From Ga0077527 sp945862135 (GTDB lineage: Bacteria; Pseudomonadota; Gammaproteobacteria; Burkholderiales; SG8-41), in NCBI GenBank assembly GCA_964203275.1, contig CAXNMF010000001.1:434001-498000 (forward strand): a stretch of 64,000 nt of DNA, given 5' to 3'. A program made the position numbers and the translations under genes. Below are positions 53,304 to 62,700 of this stretch, piece by piece (position 1 is the first letter of the stretch; each line of letters opens with the position of its first letter). The notes below the pieces were generated by a model, which worked only from the letters and a program-made list of their open reading frames with translations, was not told the DNA's origin and searched no databases.

Positions 53304-54224
53304 TTATTGTGCTAAATTGATTACTATTTTAGCATTTTTGCGTCTATTATCAATAGCATTTTGAATGTCCGCCACCAGTAATTCAGCATTCAGCTGCGAC
53401 TGCAGGCGTTGACGCCATTCGGCATCGCTGGCCGGTCTCGGGGCTTCCCGTTCCTCGACAAGAATCAGGTGCCAGCCGAAGACGCTGCGCACCGGGCCGA
53501 CGGGCTGGCCCAAGGGGGCGCTGAACGCGGCCTGCTCGAATTCGGGCACCATCTGGCCCCTGCCGAACCAGCCCAGTTCACCACCCCTGGCGGCGGATGC
53601 ATCGTCGGAATACTCGCGCGCCAGATCGGCAAAATGAGCCCCGGACCGCAGTCGCGCCAGCAGCTCCTGTGCCAGCGGATATTTCGTGCCGGTCGCGGTT
53701 CCGCCGCTGCGCTCATCCTCGCGCAGCAGGATGTGACGGGCACGGCTGCGTTCAGCCAGCGCCGGGCGGGTCCCGGAAGCCATGGCCTGCGCGATGGCTG
53801 CGTCGCTGGCCTGGATGGTCTTCGACCGCTGCTGTACCCATTCGCTGATCAGCAGACGGATGGTGATTTCTTCGCGGAAGGCTTCCGGGCTCATGCCCGG
53901 CATCGCCGGTGTTGCTGCCATTGCGGCGAGCAGTGAGGACTCGCTGATCGCGATGCCGCTGCGCCTTGCTTCTCCGGCCAGCAGCCTTTCCTCAATCAGC
54001 CGGTTCAGTACTTCCTGCTGGTAGTTGCGCAGCGTACCGGGATGACGCAGGGACTGGATATTGCGTCCCGCAGCGGCAATTCGCGCCTGCACCTTGAGAT
54101 CAAACAGCAGGCGCGGATAGGACTCTCCGTCAATGCTGAACGCTGCCGTTTGCGCGTGCAGCGCGGTCGCTGTCAGCAGTCCGGCGAGAGTCGCCAGGGC
54201 GAGGAGTGTGCGCAAACGGTTCAC
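53304..54224 (-). CDS. Periplasmic parvulin-type peptidyl-prolyl isomerase
   Basis: 306 residues: signal peptide ending ALHAQ, an N-terminal SurA-like chaperone helix region (LIEERLLAGEARRSGIAISE), and a parvulin domain ARHILLREDE, LLARLRSGAHFADLAREYSD, GGELGWFGRGQMVPEFEQA, FGWHLILVEER. Folds secreted proteins. A prolyl isomerase (mofB) accompanies the manganese-oxidase gene mofA of Leptothrix, so its presence next to a MofA-like oxidase is telling. Overlaps the cytochrome fusion gene by 4 nt. Confidence 0.92.
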   Translation of the reverse strand: MNRLRTLLALATLAGLLTATALHAQTAAFSIDGESYPRLLFDLKVQARIAAAGRNIQSLRHPGTLRNYQQEVLNRLIEERLLAGEARRSGIAISESSLLAAMAATPAMPGMSPEAFREEITIRLLISEWVQQRSKTIQASDAAIAQAMASGTRPALAERSRARHILLREDERSGGTATGTKYPLAQELLARLRSGAHFADLAREYSDDASAARGGELGWFGRGQMVPEFEQAAFSAPLGQPVGPVRSVFGWHLILVEEREAPRPASDAEWRQRLQSQLNAELLVADIQNAIDNRRKNAKIVINLAQ

Positions 54225-55720
54225 AGGGAATTCGCCCAGGCTTCGAGCAGGGTTAGTCTGCCGGAGGAGGGGTCCATCGCAAACAATGTCGCGCCGCGCG
54301 CGCCGGCACGCTGCCGCGTGCCGAAGGACAAGGGACCTCCGGGGGTGTCGATGCGGCTGATGTTTTCCAAAGACTGCACCAGACGTTCACGCGTGAGATC
54401 GCGACCGCTGCGCCGCAGAGCCTCTTCCAGCAGGGCGAGGCCGCGCAGAGCCTGTATCGTGACCAGCGCCGGCGGCGGCTCGATGTTGAGCTGGCGCAGA
54501 CGGGTTTGCATCTGTTCCACTGCCGGGTCATCGCGAGGCGGCAGCAACGGTGAGGCCAGCACAATACGCTCGGCGTCAGCCAGAAGCGCACCGGGTACAC
54601 CGGCGACGCTGGTCGAGGCGGCGAGCAGACGCGCGCCGCGCAGTTTGCCGTCGAGCTGCCGCAGCAGTCCGGGCGTGGTATCCAGCAGCAGCCATTGCGT
54701 CGATCCGGCTTCCGGCCCGGGCAATGACTTTGCACGGACAAACCGGTAGCGGCCTGCCTTCGGCAGCAGATCGCGCAAAAAATCTTCTGTGGCGCCGGCA
54801 TTGCTGTCGCCGAGCACGATGGTCAGCATGCCGCGTTCCTGTTCGGGCAGTCGCGACCAGTAGCCGGCCAGCGCACCCAATACATGACGTGCCGTCGGCA
54901 GTGTCGAAAACAGCGGATCAAGGCCCTGGGCTTCCGGGCCCATCACCGGTGCCAGTACCGGCACCTGCTGCCGTGCCGCGGCGCGCAGCTCTGCCTGCAA
55001 ACGCGGTGCATAGGGTGTCACGATGGCGAAGGTGCGCTGGCCCAGCGCGGCAATCCGTTGCGGCGCATCACTGCCCTCGGCATTTTCGACAGCGAGGGTC
55101 AGCGTCCGGCCGTGCAATCCGCCCCGGGCATTGACCGCGTCAATGCCCGCCTGCAGCAGCGCGCGCAGTGCGACGCCCTGTTTTTCCGCAGCACCGGTCA
55201 GCGGCAACACGGTGCCGATGGCCAGCTGTTGATCAGTGATGCCGGGATCGCGTTGCAGATGCAGCTGTTTCAGGTAGGCGGTGAGCGCTTCGAGGTCCTC
55301 GCCATACAGTTCAAAACGCGGCATGGTTGCCGCCAGCGCGTTGCCCGAACTGTCGATGCCGCGGGTGATGGCGCGAACCAGCGTCGCTTCGTCATAGGGT
55401 TTCGTGCTGCGGCCTGCGGCGAGCTCACGGGTGCCGGCCTGGGTCAGTGCGGGCCAGCGGATATCCGGCGCGGCGATACCGCCTTCGCTGCGTCCGCTGC
55501 CGTCGCGACCATGACAACCGGCACAACTGGCCGCGCTGCCGGGCAGACGCGTGCCGCTGCTGACCACGGCAATCACCGGGTTTTGCCGCGTGCTGGTTCC
55601 GCTGCGATACAGCGTTTCTCCCTGTTGCAGCAGGGTATCCGCTGTGGCGCCGGCCGCCCAGCTGCTGGCGGCCAGCATCAGGCCAGTCAGCAGTACGGAT
55701 GCGGCGCCGGCAAACTTCAT
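54221..55720 (-). CDS. Cytochrome c domain fused to a periplasmic binding-protein fold
   Basis: 499 residues: signal peptide; class-I cytochrome c domain (about 28-160) with haem site CAGCH at 66-70 and a later Met in TMPRFELYGEDLEALTAYL; then a type I periplasmic binding fold (about 170-470: LPLTGAAEKQGVALRALLQA, GIDAVNARGGLHGRTL). Such a fusion is uncommon. It may couple ligand binding to electron transfer, or use the fold as a structural dock. It sits in the same unit as two Sco proteins and an isomerase; mofC near Leptothrix mofA is likewise a haem-c protein. Confidence 0.88.
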   Translation of the reverse strand: MKFAGAASVLLTGLMLAASSWAAGATADTLLQQGETLYRSGTSTRQNPVIAVVSSGTRLPGSAASCAGCHGRDGSGRSEGGIAAPDIRWPALTQAGTRELAAGRSTKPYDEATLVRAITRGIDSSGNALAATMPRFELYGEDLEALTAYLKQLHLQRDPGITDQQLAIGTVLPLTGAAEKQGVALRALLQAGIDAVNARGGLHGRTLTLAVENAEGSDAPQRIAALGQRTFAIVTPYAPRLQAELRAAARQQVPVLAPVMGPEAQGLDPLFSTLPTARHVLGALAGYWSRLPEQERGMLTIVLGDSNAGATEDFLRDLLPKAGRYRFVRAKSLPGPEAGSTQWLLLDTTPGLLRQLDGKLRGARLLAASTSVAGVPGALLADAERIVLASPLLPPRDDPAVEQMQTRLRQLNIEPPPALVTIQALRGLALLEEALRRSGRDLTRERLVQSLENISRIDTPGGPLSFGTRQRAGARGATLFAMDPSSGRLTLLEAWANSL

Positions 55721-56331
55721 GGCTTCGCCAGATCGCGAAGGCGCGCAGCGATCAGTTCCGGTTTGGTGTCCGGGCGGATTTTGACCCAGTGGCCGCGGTC
55801 CACATTGCCGGCGATCAGCAGGGAGGTATGCATTTCCGGCTCGCTGGCGTATTGCCCCAGCTTACGGGTGACGCCATCGACAACGCTTTTGCGACCGGTC
55901 AGGAACAGCCAGGCAGGGTGTTCCGCTTCATTGTCGCGGGCGAATTTGCGCAGGGCCGCCGGCGTATCCTTTTCCGGATCCACCGAGATCGAGACAAATC
56001 GGATCGTTGCGGGGGCGTCGTTGCCGAGTGCCTTGCGCACGTCGACCAGACTGCGCGTGATCAGCGGGCAGGCGTCCTTGCATTCGGTATAGATCACATT
56101 GATCAGCACCGTCTGGCCTTTCAGCGCATCGCTGTAAAAGCGCACTGCCCGGCCGTTCTGATCGACCAGCGGCGCATCGGAAAAATAATCGCGGGATTTT
56201 TTGTCGATCGCCGAGAAGTCTCCCGCCGGCAGCGCCCGCTGGGTATGAGGTCCCTCGTGCGCCATGACAAGACCGGTGAGTCCGAGCCATAACGCAGCAG
56301 CCAGTGAAGGGAGCGATGAAAAACGGATCAT
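55717..56331 (-). CDS. Sco1/SenC copper chaperone (second of pair)
   Basis: 204 residues from the ATG at 56331, which has AGGAAAAAA upstream; the frame is open for another 370 nt but that part overlaps the first Sco gene. Signal peptide ends VMAHEG. INVIYTECKDACPLITRSL holds the CX3C copper site, and SISVDPEKDTPAALRKFA is the family hallmark. MHTSLLIAG supplies the third ligand His. Transfers copper in the periplasm. Coupled to the upstream Sco gene by ATGA overlap and to the cytochrome fusion gene. Confidence 0.93.
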   Translation of the reverse strand: MIRFSSLPSLAAALWLGLTGLVMAHEGPHTQRALPAGDFSAIDKKSRDYFSDAPLVDQNGRAVRFYSDALKGQTVLINVIYTECKDACPLITRSLVDVRKALGNDAPATIRFVSISVDPEKDTPAALRKFARDNEAEHPAWLFLTGRKSVVDGVTRKLGQYASEPEMHTSLLIAGNVDRGHWVKIRPDTKPELIAARLRDLAKP

Positions 56332-56945
56332 GATTTTTTCCTGGTGGCATGACGTTGTTGCTGAAGTTGCTGAACCGTACGCAGCAACTGCTGGACACCC
56401 GGGGTGCCGGTGAAGCGGTACCAGGTATCGGAAGAGGGATCGCCAACGACGGCCATCGGCAGGTGGTCGTCCGGGCGCGATACAAAGGCGCCGAAACCTT
56501 TCAGTGCAGCTTCCATGTCTTCGACGCGACCGGTCAACCAGCGCCAGTTCGCCCCGCTGCCATATTGTTTCGCCTGGGCATCCAGGCGGTCGGGCGTGTC
56601 GTTCAGCGGATCGACGCTCAAGGAGAGCATGACGGTCTCGCGCGCCAGATCTGCCGGCAGCTGTTGTTGCAACTGCGCAAAGATTGCCGAGATCACCGGG
56701 CACACGCTGCCACAGGTGGTGAACACAAAATTGGCAACAACAATGCGGCCTGCAACAAAATCGCGCGGGAGACGCCCGCGCCGGCGTTGCTGGTCGGTTA
56801 ATTCGACATCAGCCAGTTTGACTCGCGTCTTTCCGAGTCCGCCGACCGGTGCCGGTGCGTGGTTTTCATGTGCGCGCAGCGGCAACGGCCGGCAAAGTGC
56901 CGCGCCGGTGCCGAGCATTGCAAGGATCATGTCGCGTCTGTTCAT
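56328..56945 (-). CDS. Sco1/SenC copper chaperone (first of pair)
   Basis: 205 residues. Twin-arginine-like start MNRRDMILAMLGTGAALC. VANFVFTTCGSVCPVISAIF carries the CX3C site, LSLSVDPLNDTPDRLDAQA follows, and DDHLPMAVV may supply the His ligand. Two Sco genes in tandem suggest separate roles, for example thiol reductase and copper donor, or two copper sites to be filled. Confidence 0.92.
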   Translation of the reverse strand: MNRRDMILAMLGTGAALCRPLPLRAHENHAPAPVGGLGKTRVKLADVELTDQQRRRGRLPRDFVAGRIVVANFVFTTCGSVCPVISAIFAQLQQQLPADLARETVMLSLSVDPLNDTPDRLDAQAKQYGSGANWRWLTGRVEDMEAALKGFGAFVSRPDDHLPMAVVGDPSSDTWYRFTGTPGVQQLLRTVQQLQQQRHATRKKS

Positions 56946-56963
56946 GGCTTGATTGCAGTTCTG

Positions 56964-58820
56964 TCAATTGCCGCGAATGTGCAGGCTGAGGAAAGGGGGC
57001 GACAACGTTGCCGCGGCATCGATCTGCAGGTAATAGGCACCGGGCTGGTTGAACAGCAGATCAGCCTCGTAGACGCCATCGCCTGCAGAACGCAGTGTTG
57101 CTGTACGGCGGTCCGTGCCCGGTGCACGGTAGTAACGCAGCTGCGCGCCGGCGGGGAGGATCGCGACCTTGCCGTTTTCGTTGGTAATGCGGATGCGCAC
57201 GGTTTGCGGCTGTTCTCCGGCCATGGGCTTGGCCAGCGGCTCCAGCGTTGACTGCAGTTTTGCTTTCTGAGGCTCCAGCGAAGCGTTGCCGGATACTTCG
57301 AAATCAAAACATTCCGCCAGCCTCGGCTGTTCCAGCCGCAAGGCCAGACTCAGCGTTCCTGCCGCAGGCAGGCGCAGTTGCGCGACATAAGTGCCCGGCG
57401 CGCGCTCGGCAAGAGCGCGTTCAGTAACCCGTACCGCCTGCGGCGGATGCCCGTAGTTGCGGAAGCTTCCTGCCGTCGCATTCATGCCTTCCATGTAATA
57501 GTGCAGCTGGCCATCGGCCGGATTGACGACCACGGCAGCCATGCCGTCCGGTGTGGCGGCGAGAGTGGGTGCCATGACGGCCACTGATTCGCGTCGCGGC
57601 GCACCGGTACCTGCCGTGTATCCGCCAAGAACGGGCGCAGATGACGCATTGATCGCAGACAGCGGCAGCAGTGTGACCCGCTCGGTGTCATACATGCGGA
57701 TATGGGCGTATTCCCCGGTGAAGGCGATCTGGAATGGCGCCCCCGGCAGTGCGATGCGGTGACGGATCGACAGATCGGCGGCGTCGAGCACGAACAATTG
57801 CCGGCTGTCGGTGGCGAGGGCCAGCAGTGTGCGGCCGTCGGGTGTGGCATACAGTCCGTCAACCGGGGAACCGAGATTGGCCTGAACACCTGCTTCGCCG
57901 CTGCGTGCGTTGAACGCCAGGACACGTCCTTCACGACCGGCGGCGACGTAGACGGCTTCGGCGACTGCTGAGTGGGCGAGGGCTGAAGGCGTACCGGACA
58001 GGGGCAGGGTGCGCAGGACATTCAGCGCGGTGGTGTCGATGACGCTGAGAGTCTGATCGGCGCGATTGCTGACAAACAGACGATTCGCCGACTCCACCAA
58101 TTGCAGTTCATGGTGACCCTTGCCGACCGCGATGGTGGTCAGCGGTTTGCCGCTGGCCAGATCGAGTACCGACACCGTGGCATTGCCATTGTTGCCGGTA
58201 AAGGCGAGAGGGCCTGACTGCTGGCTGACGACGCGTACCGGCTCGCGCCCGGTGTTCAGCAGTGCGTTGATCTTGAAGGTCTCGCTGTCGATCAGCGCCA
58301 CCTGGTTGGCCCGCGGCAGGGTCACCAGCAGACGCCGGCGCTGGCGATGTTCGGCCCAGTCTGCGCCGGGCTGCGGCAGGATGATGTTGGTGAACAGATT
58401 GGTGCGGCCGGAAATCCCGACAATGGGATCGATCACTGAAATGGTCGGGTCGCGGTTGAGCACCAGCAGATAGTGTCCGTTGAGGTCAATCAGCGGACGG
58501 CTGCCGACATTGCCTTTCAGATAGGCGCCGACGCGTTCCCGGCAACTGGCTTCGCGTCCACCCGGATGGGCCAGGACGCCGCGGTTATCGATCCACGCTG
58601 CCGGACGCAGGCCGCGCAGCGGCTGACCGCTGCTCACGTCCGAGATGCGCAGTTCAACCGTAGCGGCCTCACCGTCCATCAATCGGCCGTTGTCGCCGGT
58701 GATGCGCAGTTCCAGGCGTGCGCCTTCTTTTTCAACGACCAGTGGCGTGCTGGCAGACACGGTTCCGGCCAGAAGCAGGATCGGCAAAAGGGCGGGTAAC
58801 AGTAAAAGTGAAGATTTCAT
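56964..58820 (-). CDS. Exported YVTN-type beta-propeller protein
   Basis: 618 residues. Signal peptide MKSSLLLLPALLPILLLAGT. Repeated blade motifs (NLFTNIILPQPGADW, VSVLDLASGKPLTTIAVGKG, LFVSNRADQTLSVIDTTALN, VYVAAGREGRVLAFNARSGE) form a seven-bladed propeller, and the C-terminal ~180 residues look like two beta-sandwich domains. Likely a periplasmic or surface scaffold. First gene of the minus-strand unit; its -10 box ends 6 nt before the ATG, so the message may be leaderless. Confidence 0.9.
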   Translation of the reverse strand: MKSSLLLLPALLPILLLAGTVSASTPLVVEKEGARLELRITGDNGRLMDGEAATVELRISDVSSGQPLRGLRPAAWIDNRGVLAHPGGREASCRERVGAYLKGNVGSRPLIDLNGHYLLVLNRDPTISVIDPIVGISGRTNLFTNIILPQPGADWAEHRQRRRLLVTLPRANQVALIDSETFKINALLNTGREPVRVVSQQSGPLAFTGNNGNATVSVLDLASGKPLTTIAVGKGHHELQLVESANRLFVSNRADQTLSVIDTTALNVLRTLPLSGTPSALAHSAVAEAVYVAAGREGRVLAFNARSGEAGVQANLGSPVDGLYATPDGRTLLALATDSRQLFVLDAADLSIRHRIALPGAPFQIAFTGEYAHIRMYDTERVTLLPLSAINASSAPVLGGYTAGTGAPRRESVAVMAPTLAATPDGMAAVVVNPADGQLHYYMEGMNATAGSFRNYGHPPQAVRVTERALAERAPGTYVAQLRLPAAGTLSLALRLEQPRLAECFDFEVSGNASLEPQKAKLQSTLEPLAKPMAGEQPQTVRIRITNENGKVAILPAGAQLRYYRAPGTDRRTATLRSAGDGVYEADLLFNQPGAYYLQIDAAATLSPPFLSLHIRGN

Positions 58821-58826
58821 TGTTCA

Positions 58827-58855
58827 AGATTATCATATTTGCATATTTTTGGCAA
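58827..58855 (-). promoter_or_regulatory. Promoter of the beta-propeller/Sco operon with 9-bp-period repeat
   Basis: Minus strand TTGCCA (58850-58855), 17-bp spacer, TAATCT (58827-58832). The plus strand of 58831-58844 reads TATCA-TATT-TGCAT inside the spacer. No Shine-Dalgarno before the ATG at 58820. Confidence 0.52.
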
Positions 58856-58923
58856 TTGTTGCGGCCAATAAATTCCACATTACGGGAAAATGGAAATAGT
58901 GGGATTCCTGGCTGGCCAAAAGG

Positions 58924-58960
58924 TATCGTTATTGCAATATTTATCAAATATGAATACTAT
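58924..58960 (+). promoter_or_regulatory. Promoter of the transglycosylase gene with three half-sites
   Basis: 58924-58946 reads TATCG-TTAT-TGCAA, then TATT-TATCA: three half-sites in step at 9 bp. TTGCAA (58932-58937), 17-bp spacer, TACTAT (58955-58960) is the core promoter. The ATG at 58967 is 7 nt on, so the message may be leaderless. Confidence 0.55.
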
Positions 58961-58966
58961 GTGGGC

Positions 58967-59629
58967 ATGTATCCATTACCGACATTCCGGAATGTTCTGC
59001 GCCGACGGTCTGCATTCACCTTGCTGGTGTCCGCGGCTGTGCTGGCCGGCCCGGCCAGCGCAGACATCTATATGCACGTCGCCAGCGATGGCGCGGTGTC
59101 CTATTCCGATCGTCGGGAACACCCGGGTTACGTACTGCTGGTGAAGGAGTCCGTCGCCGCCCCTGCGGTCGCCGAATCGCCGGGTGAAGTTGCCACTTCG
59201 CGCTCGGTGCGCGCTGCCGACCGGCATTTCGCCCCGCTGATTACCGCCGTTGCCCGCGAGCATGGCGTGGAGCCGGAACTGCTCCAGGCGCTGGTCAGGG
59301 TCGAGTCCGGTTTCAATCCCCGGGCGCGTTCACCCAAGGGTGCCGTGGGTTTGGGGCAGCTGATGCCGGAAACTGCCGCCCGTTTCGGTGTCCGCGACCG
59401 CTTCGATCCCGCGCAAAACCTCGGCGGAGCTGCCCAGTATCTGCGCTATCTGCTGACCCTGTTCAATGGCGACACGCGGCTCGCGCTGGCGGCTTACAAC
59501 GCCGGTGAAAATGCGGTCATACGCCATGGCCGGCGGATTCCCCCCTATGCCGAAACCCGGCGCTACGTTCCGGCTGTGCTGGCGGATTACGCGCAGCGCA
59601 GGCGATTGCAGAATCCTTCACCCACCTGA
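58967..59629 (+). CDS. Lytic transglycosylase (SLT domain) with DUF4124-like N-terminus
   Basis: 220 residues from ATG 58967; the frame is open upstream to 58718 but that would run through the divergent promoter. Signal peptide ends AGPASA. DIYMHVASDGAVSYSDRRE is a short DUF4124-like strand region. The SLT domain has LLQALVRVESGFNPRARSPK (catalytic Glu), GLGQLMPETAARFGV, and LAAYNAGENAV. It cuts peptidoglycan, possibly to let a secretion machine or large surface protein pass. Followed by the giant oxidase gene. Confidence 0.9.
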   Translation: MYPLPTFRNVLRRRSAFTLLVSAAVLAGPASADIYMHVASDGAVSYSDRREHPGYVLLVKESVAAPAVAESPGEVATSRSVRAADRHFAPLITAVAREHGVEPELLQALVRVESGFNPRARSPKGAVGLGQLMPETAARFGVRDRFDPAQNLGGAAQYLRYLLTLFNGDTRLALAAYNAGENAVIRHGRRIPPYAETRRYVPAVLADYAQRRRLQNPSPT

Positions 59630-59650
59630 ACCGCCCCAGGTTTGCCCCAG

Positions 59651-59687
59651 TTGACCCATAATCAAAGCTGAAGTATCATATTTTTCA
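59651..59687 (+). promoter_or_regulatory. Promoter of the large MCO gene with 9-bp-period repeat over the -10 box
   Basis: TTGACC (59651-59656), 17-bp spacer, TATCAT (59674-59679). 59674-59687 reads TATCA-TATT-TTTCA. A further TATCATATG abuts the start codon at 59716. No Shine-Dalgarno is visible. Confidence 0.55.
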
Positions 59688-59715
59688 ATAAGACACATAT
59701 TTTGATATTTATCAT

Positions 59716-62700
59716 ATGAAACATTCAGCGCAAATCGCACAAGGGCTCCTGCTCGCGTTGCTCGCTTCGGCAGCATTATCACCGATGGCCATGGCGCAGG
59801 TGCCGACTTGTGCGCGCACGATTACCGCGAACGTGGTCGCCTTGGATCAGCCGCTGATGTTCAACCGCATCGGTGCACAAAACATCAACGGCATGATGTA
59901 TGCCCTGCGTCGTGATGTCGTGGATTCGGTGAGTAATCGCAACGAAACCGCCGGTGGCGTTCTGCGTCCGGGCCAGGTGCAACTGCGTGAGGACAAGCGT
60001 CCCCGTCCGCTGGTGTTGCGTGTCGCCGCGGGCGACTGCCTGACGGTAAATTTCCTGAATCTGTTGTCGCCGGCAGCCAATCCGCGCAATGCCCGGCATC
60101 CGGCGTTGCATATCGACGACCAGGTGGCATCGCGGCACGCAGGATTCCAGGTCCAGGGCTTGTCTCTGCTTGGATCCATTGCCTCCGATTCCAGCAACGT
60201 TGGCCGCAATCCCAGCAGCCTGACCGCGCCAGGCGAGCAGCGGACCTACCGCTTTTATGCGCCGAAGGAAGGTACTTTCCTTGTCGTCAGCCACGGTGCG
60301 CAGTTCGGCGGCGAGGCTGGCGCCGGCAACAGCGGTAATGGCCTGTTCGCGGTGGTCAATGTGCAGCCGCTGAAAGCACGCTTCTATCGTAGCCAAGTGA
60401 CCGAACTCGAAATGCGCCTGGCCACCACCGGCAAGACTGCCAGTGGCCACCCGATCATCAATTACGAAGCCAAATATCCGAACTCACAGCCGTGGATTGC
60501 CGAGGGTAAGGCCGGATTGCCGGTGCTCAACATGCTGACTGCAGCCCATGAGCTGGTGCATTCGGACATCAGTGCAGTAGTCATGGGCCCGAACGCCGAC
60601 GGTAGTTTTCCGGCATCCACCTATCCGCTGGAATCCACCGGTAAACGCAACCCGGCGTATCCCAACCGGCTTGAGGCTTTTCGTGAATTCACCATTGCTT
60701 TTCATGACGAAGCCGTTGCCGCTCAGGCCTTTCCAGGCTACTACGAAGATCCTGTGCTGAAACATACCTTGGCCGGAGTGCGGGATGCTTTCGGCATCAA
60801 CTACGGCATCGTGTCCGCCGGTTCGGAAGTGCTGGCCAACCGCCTTGGTGTCGGTCCGATGCATGACTGTGCAAACTGCGCGTTTGAAGAATTCTTTCTG
60901 ACTTCGTTTGCAGTGGGGGATCCAGCGATTCTGGTAGACGTGCCCGCCAACATCGGCCTGGAAACCGTGCGTCCCGGCGAAATCCCGCCGGCCGCCGCGA
61001 TCGGCCCGAAAGCGACCCGTGCCTATTACCCGGATGATCCCTCTAACGTCCGCCACAGCTACCTTAACGATTTTGTCAAATTCCGAAATGTGCATGCCGG
61101 CTGGGAATACCACGTATTTCACCTGCATGCCCACCAGTGGCTGTTTAATCCGAATGACGACAATTCCAGTTACCTGGACTCGCAGTCAATCGGCCCCGGT
61201 TCGGCCTATACCTATGAAATCGCCTTTGGCGGTTCGGGCAACCGCAACCGTACTCCCGGCGATTCGATCTACCACTGCCATTTCTATCCGCATTTTGCGA
61301 TGGGAATGTGGGAGCTGTGGCGTACGCATGACACGTTCCAGTCCGGCACCCGTCTCAAAGTCACCGGCGCAGGCACGCATGCGACGCCGTGGGCGCTCAA
61401 AGACGGAACCCCGGCGCAGGGCGCCCGTGCATTGCCCGATGGCGAAATTGTCGCCGGCACGCCGATCCCCGGCCTGGTGCCCTTGCCCGGCAAAGCTCTC
61501 GCACCGGTCCCCGGCGCGGTTACGGTCGAACCCAAGATCGTCAACGGCAAGACCGTAGGCAGTGTCGCCAAAGTGCTTGACCGAACAATCAACCCGGGTT
61601 TCCCGTTCTACATCGCTGGCATTGAAACCATCGTCGGTCAGCGCGGCACCACGCCGCCGCTCGACATGCTGACGGCTGCAGGCGGTTTTGACGGCGGCCT
61701 GCCGCGACATGCCTTAGAAGGCTATGCCGCCGGCGCTGAAACCCAAGTCAATACCACGCGTCTCGATATGACAAAGCAGGTGCACAAGGCGAAGCCGGTT
61801 TATTTCCCGGAAGAGGGCACCGACGTGGAAAAGGTGGCGATGGCATTTCACAGTCGTCGCAGCCATCCCAGCATCGCGCTGTTGCCGAACGGTACAACGC
61901 GGGCCTCGGAGTTTCTGACCAACGGTGCACCCGCAGCACCGGGCGCTCCCTTCGCTGATCCCTGCGTCGATGATCGCGGCACCCGCCTCGGAAAAGGCGT
62001 ACTCGGCGAATTTTTTGATGGTGCCGGCGGCCTCGGTTACCGGCGCAGCTCGGTATTCAACGCCGACAGTCCGCGCGTCTACAAGAATGCCGCGGTGCAG
62101 TTCGACGCCGTTCTAAACAAGATGGGCCAGCATTTCCCGCAGCAGCGCATTTACACGCTGTGGGACGACGCGTTGCCGACGATCAACAAGCAGAAGGCGC
62201 CGGAGCCGCTGTCGATGCGTGTCAACAGCATGGACTGCGTGCAGTTGCTGGCTGTCAACCTGCTGCCGGAAAACTATGAGCTAGACGATTACCAGGCGCG
62301 CACGACCACAGACATGATTGGTCAGCATATTCATCTGGTGAAATTCGATGTGACTGCGGCAGACGGCTCTGCCAACGGCTGGAACTACGAAGACGGCACC
62401 ATGGCGCCTGGCGCCGTGCGCGAACGTATCCATGCCATCAATGCCTGGAACGACGCGCACCCCGACCAGCAGGTCCGGCTGCCCAATGGCAATACGCGGC
62501 TAGAGGCGATGCCACATCCCTTCTTCGGGCAGTATGGAAAACCCGAATGGCTGGGTGCGCGCACCACCATCCAGCGCTGGTTTGCGGATCCCGTCATCAA
62601 TGCCGCAGGCAGGGATCGCGGTCTGGGCACGGTGTTTTCGCATGACCACTACGGCCCGTCGACACATCAGCAGGTAGGTTTGTACGCTGCCTTGCTGGTC

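Noticed and set aside
53284..53345. AT-rich ATTGATAATAG stretch as another copy of the 9-bp-period operator
   Set aside because: It lies inside the coding end of the isomerase gene and lacks a second half-site at the 9-bp step.
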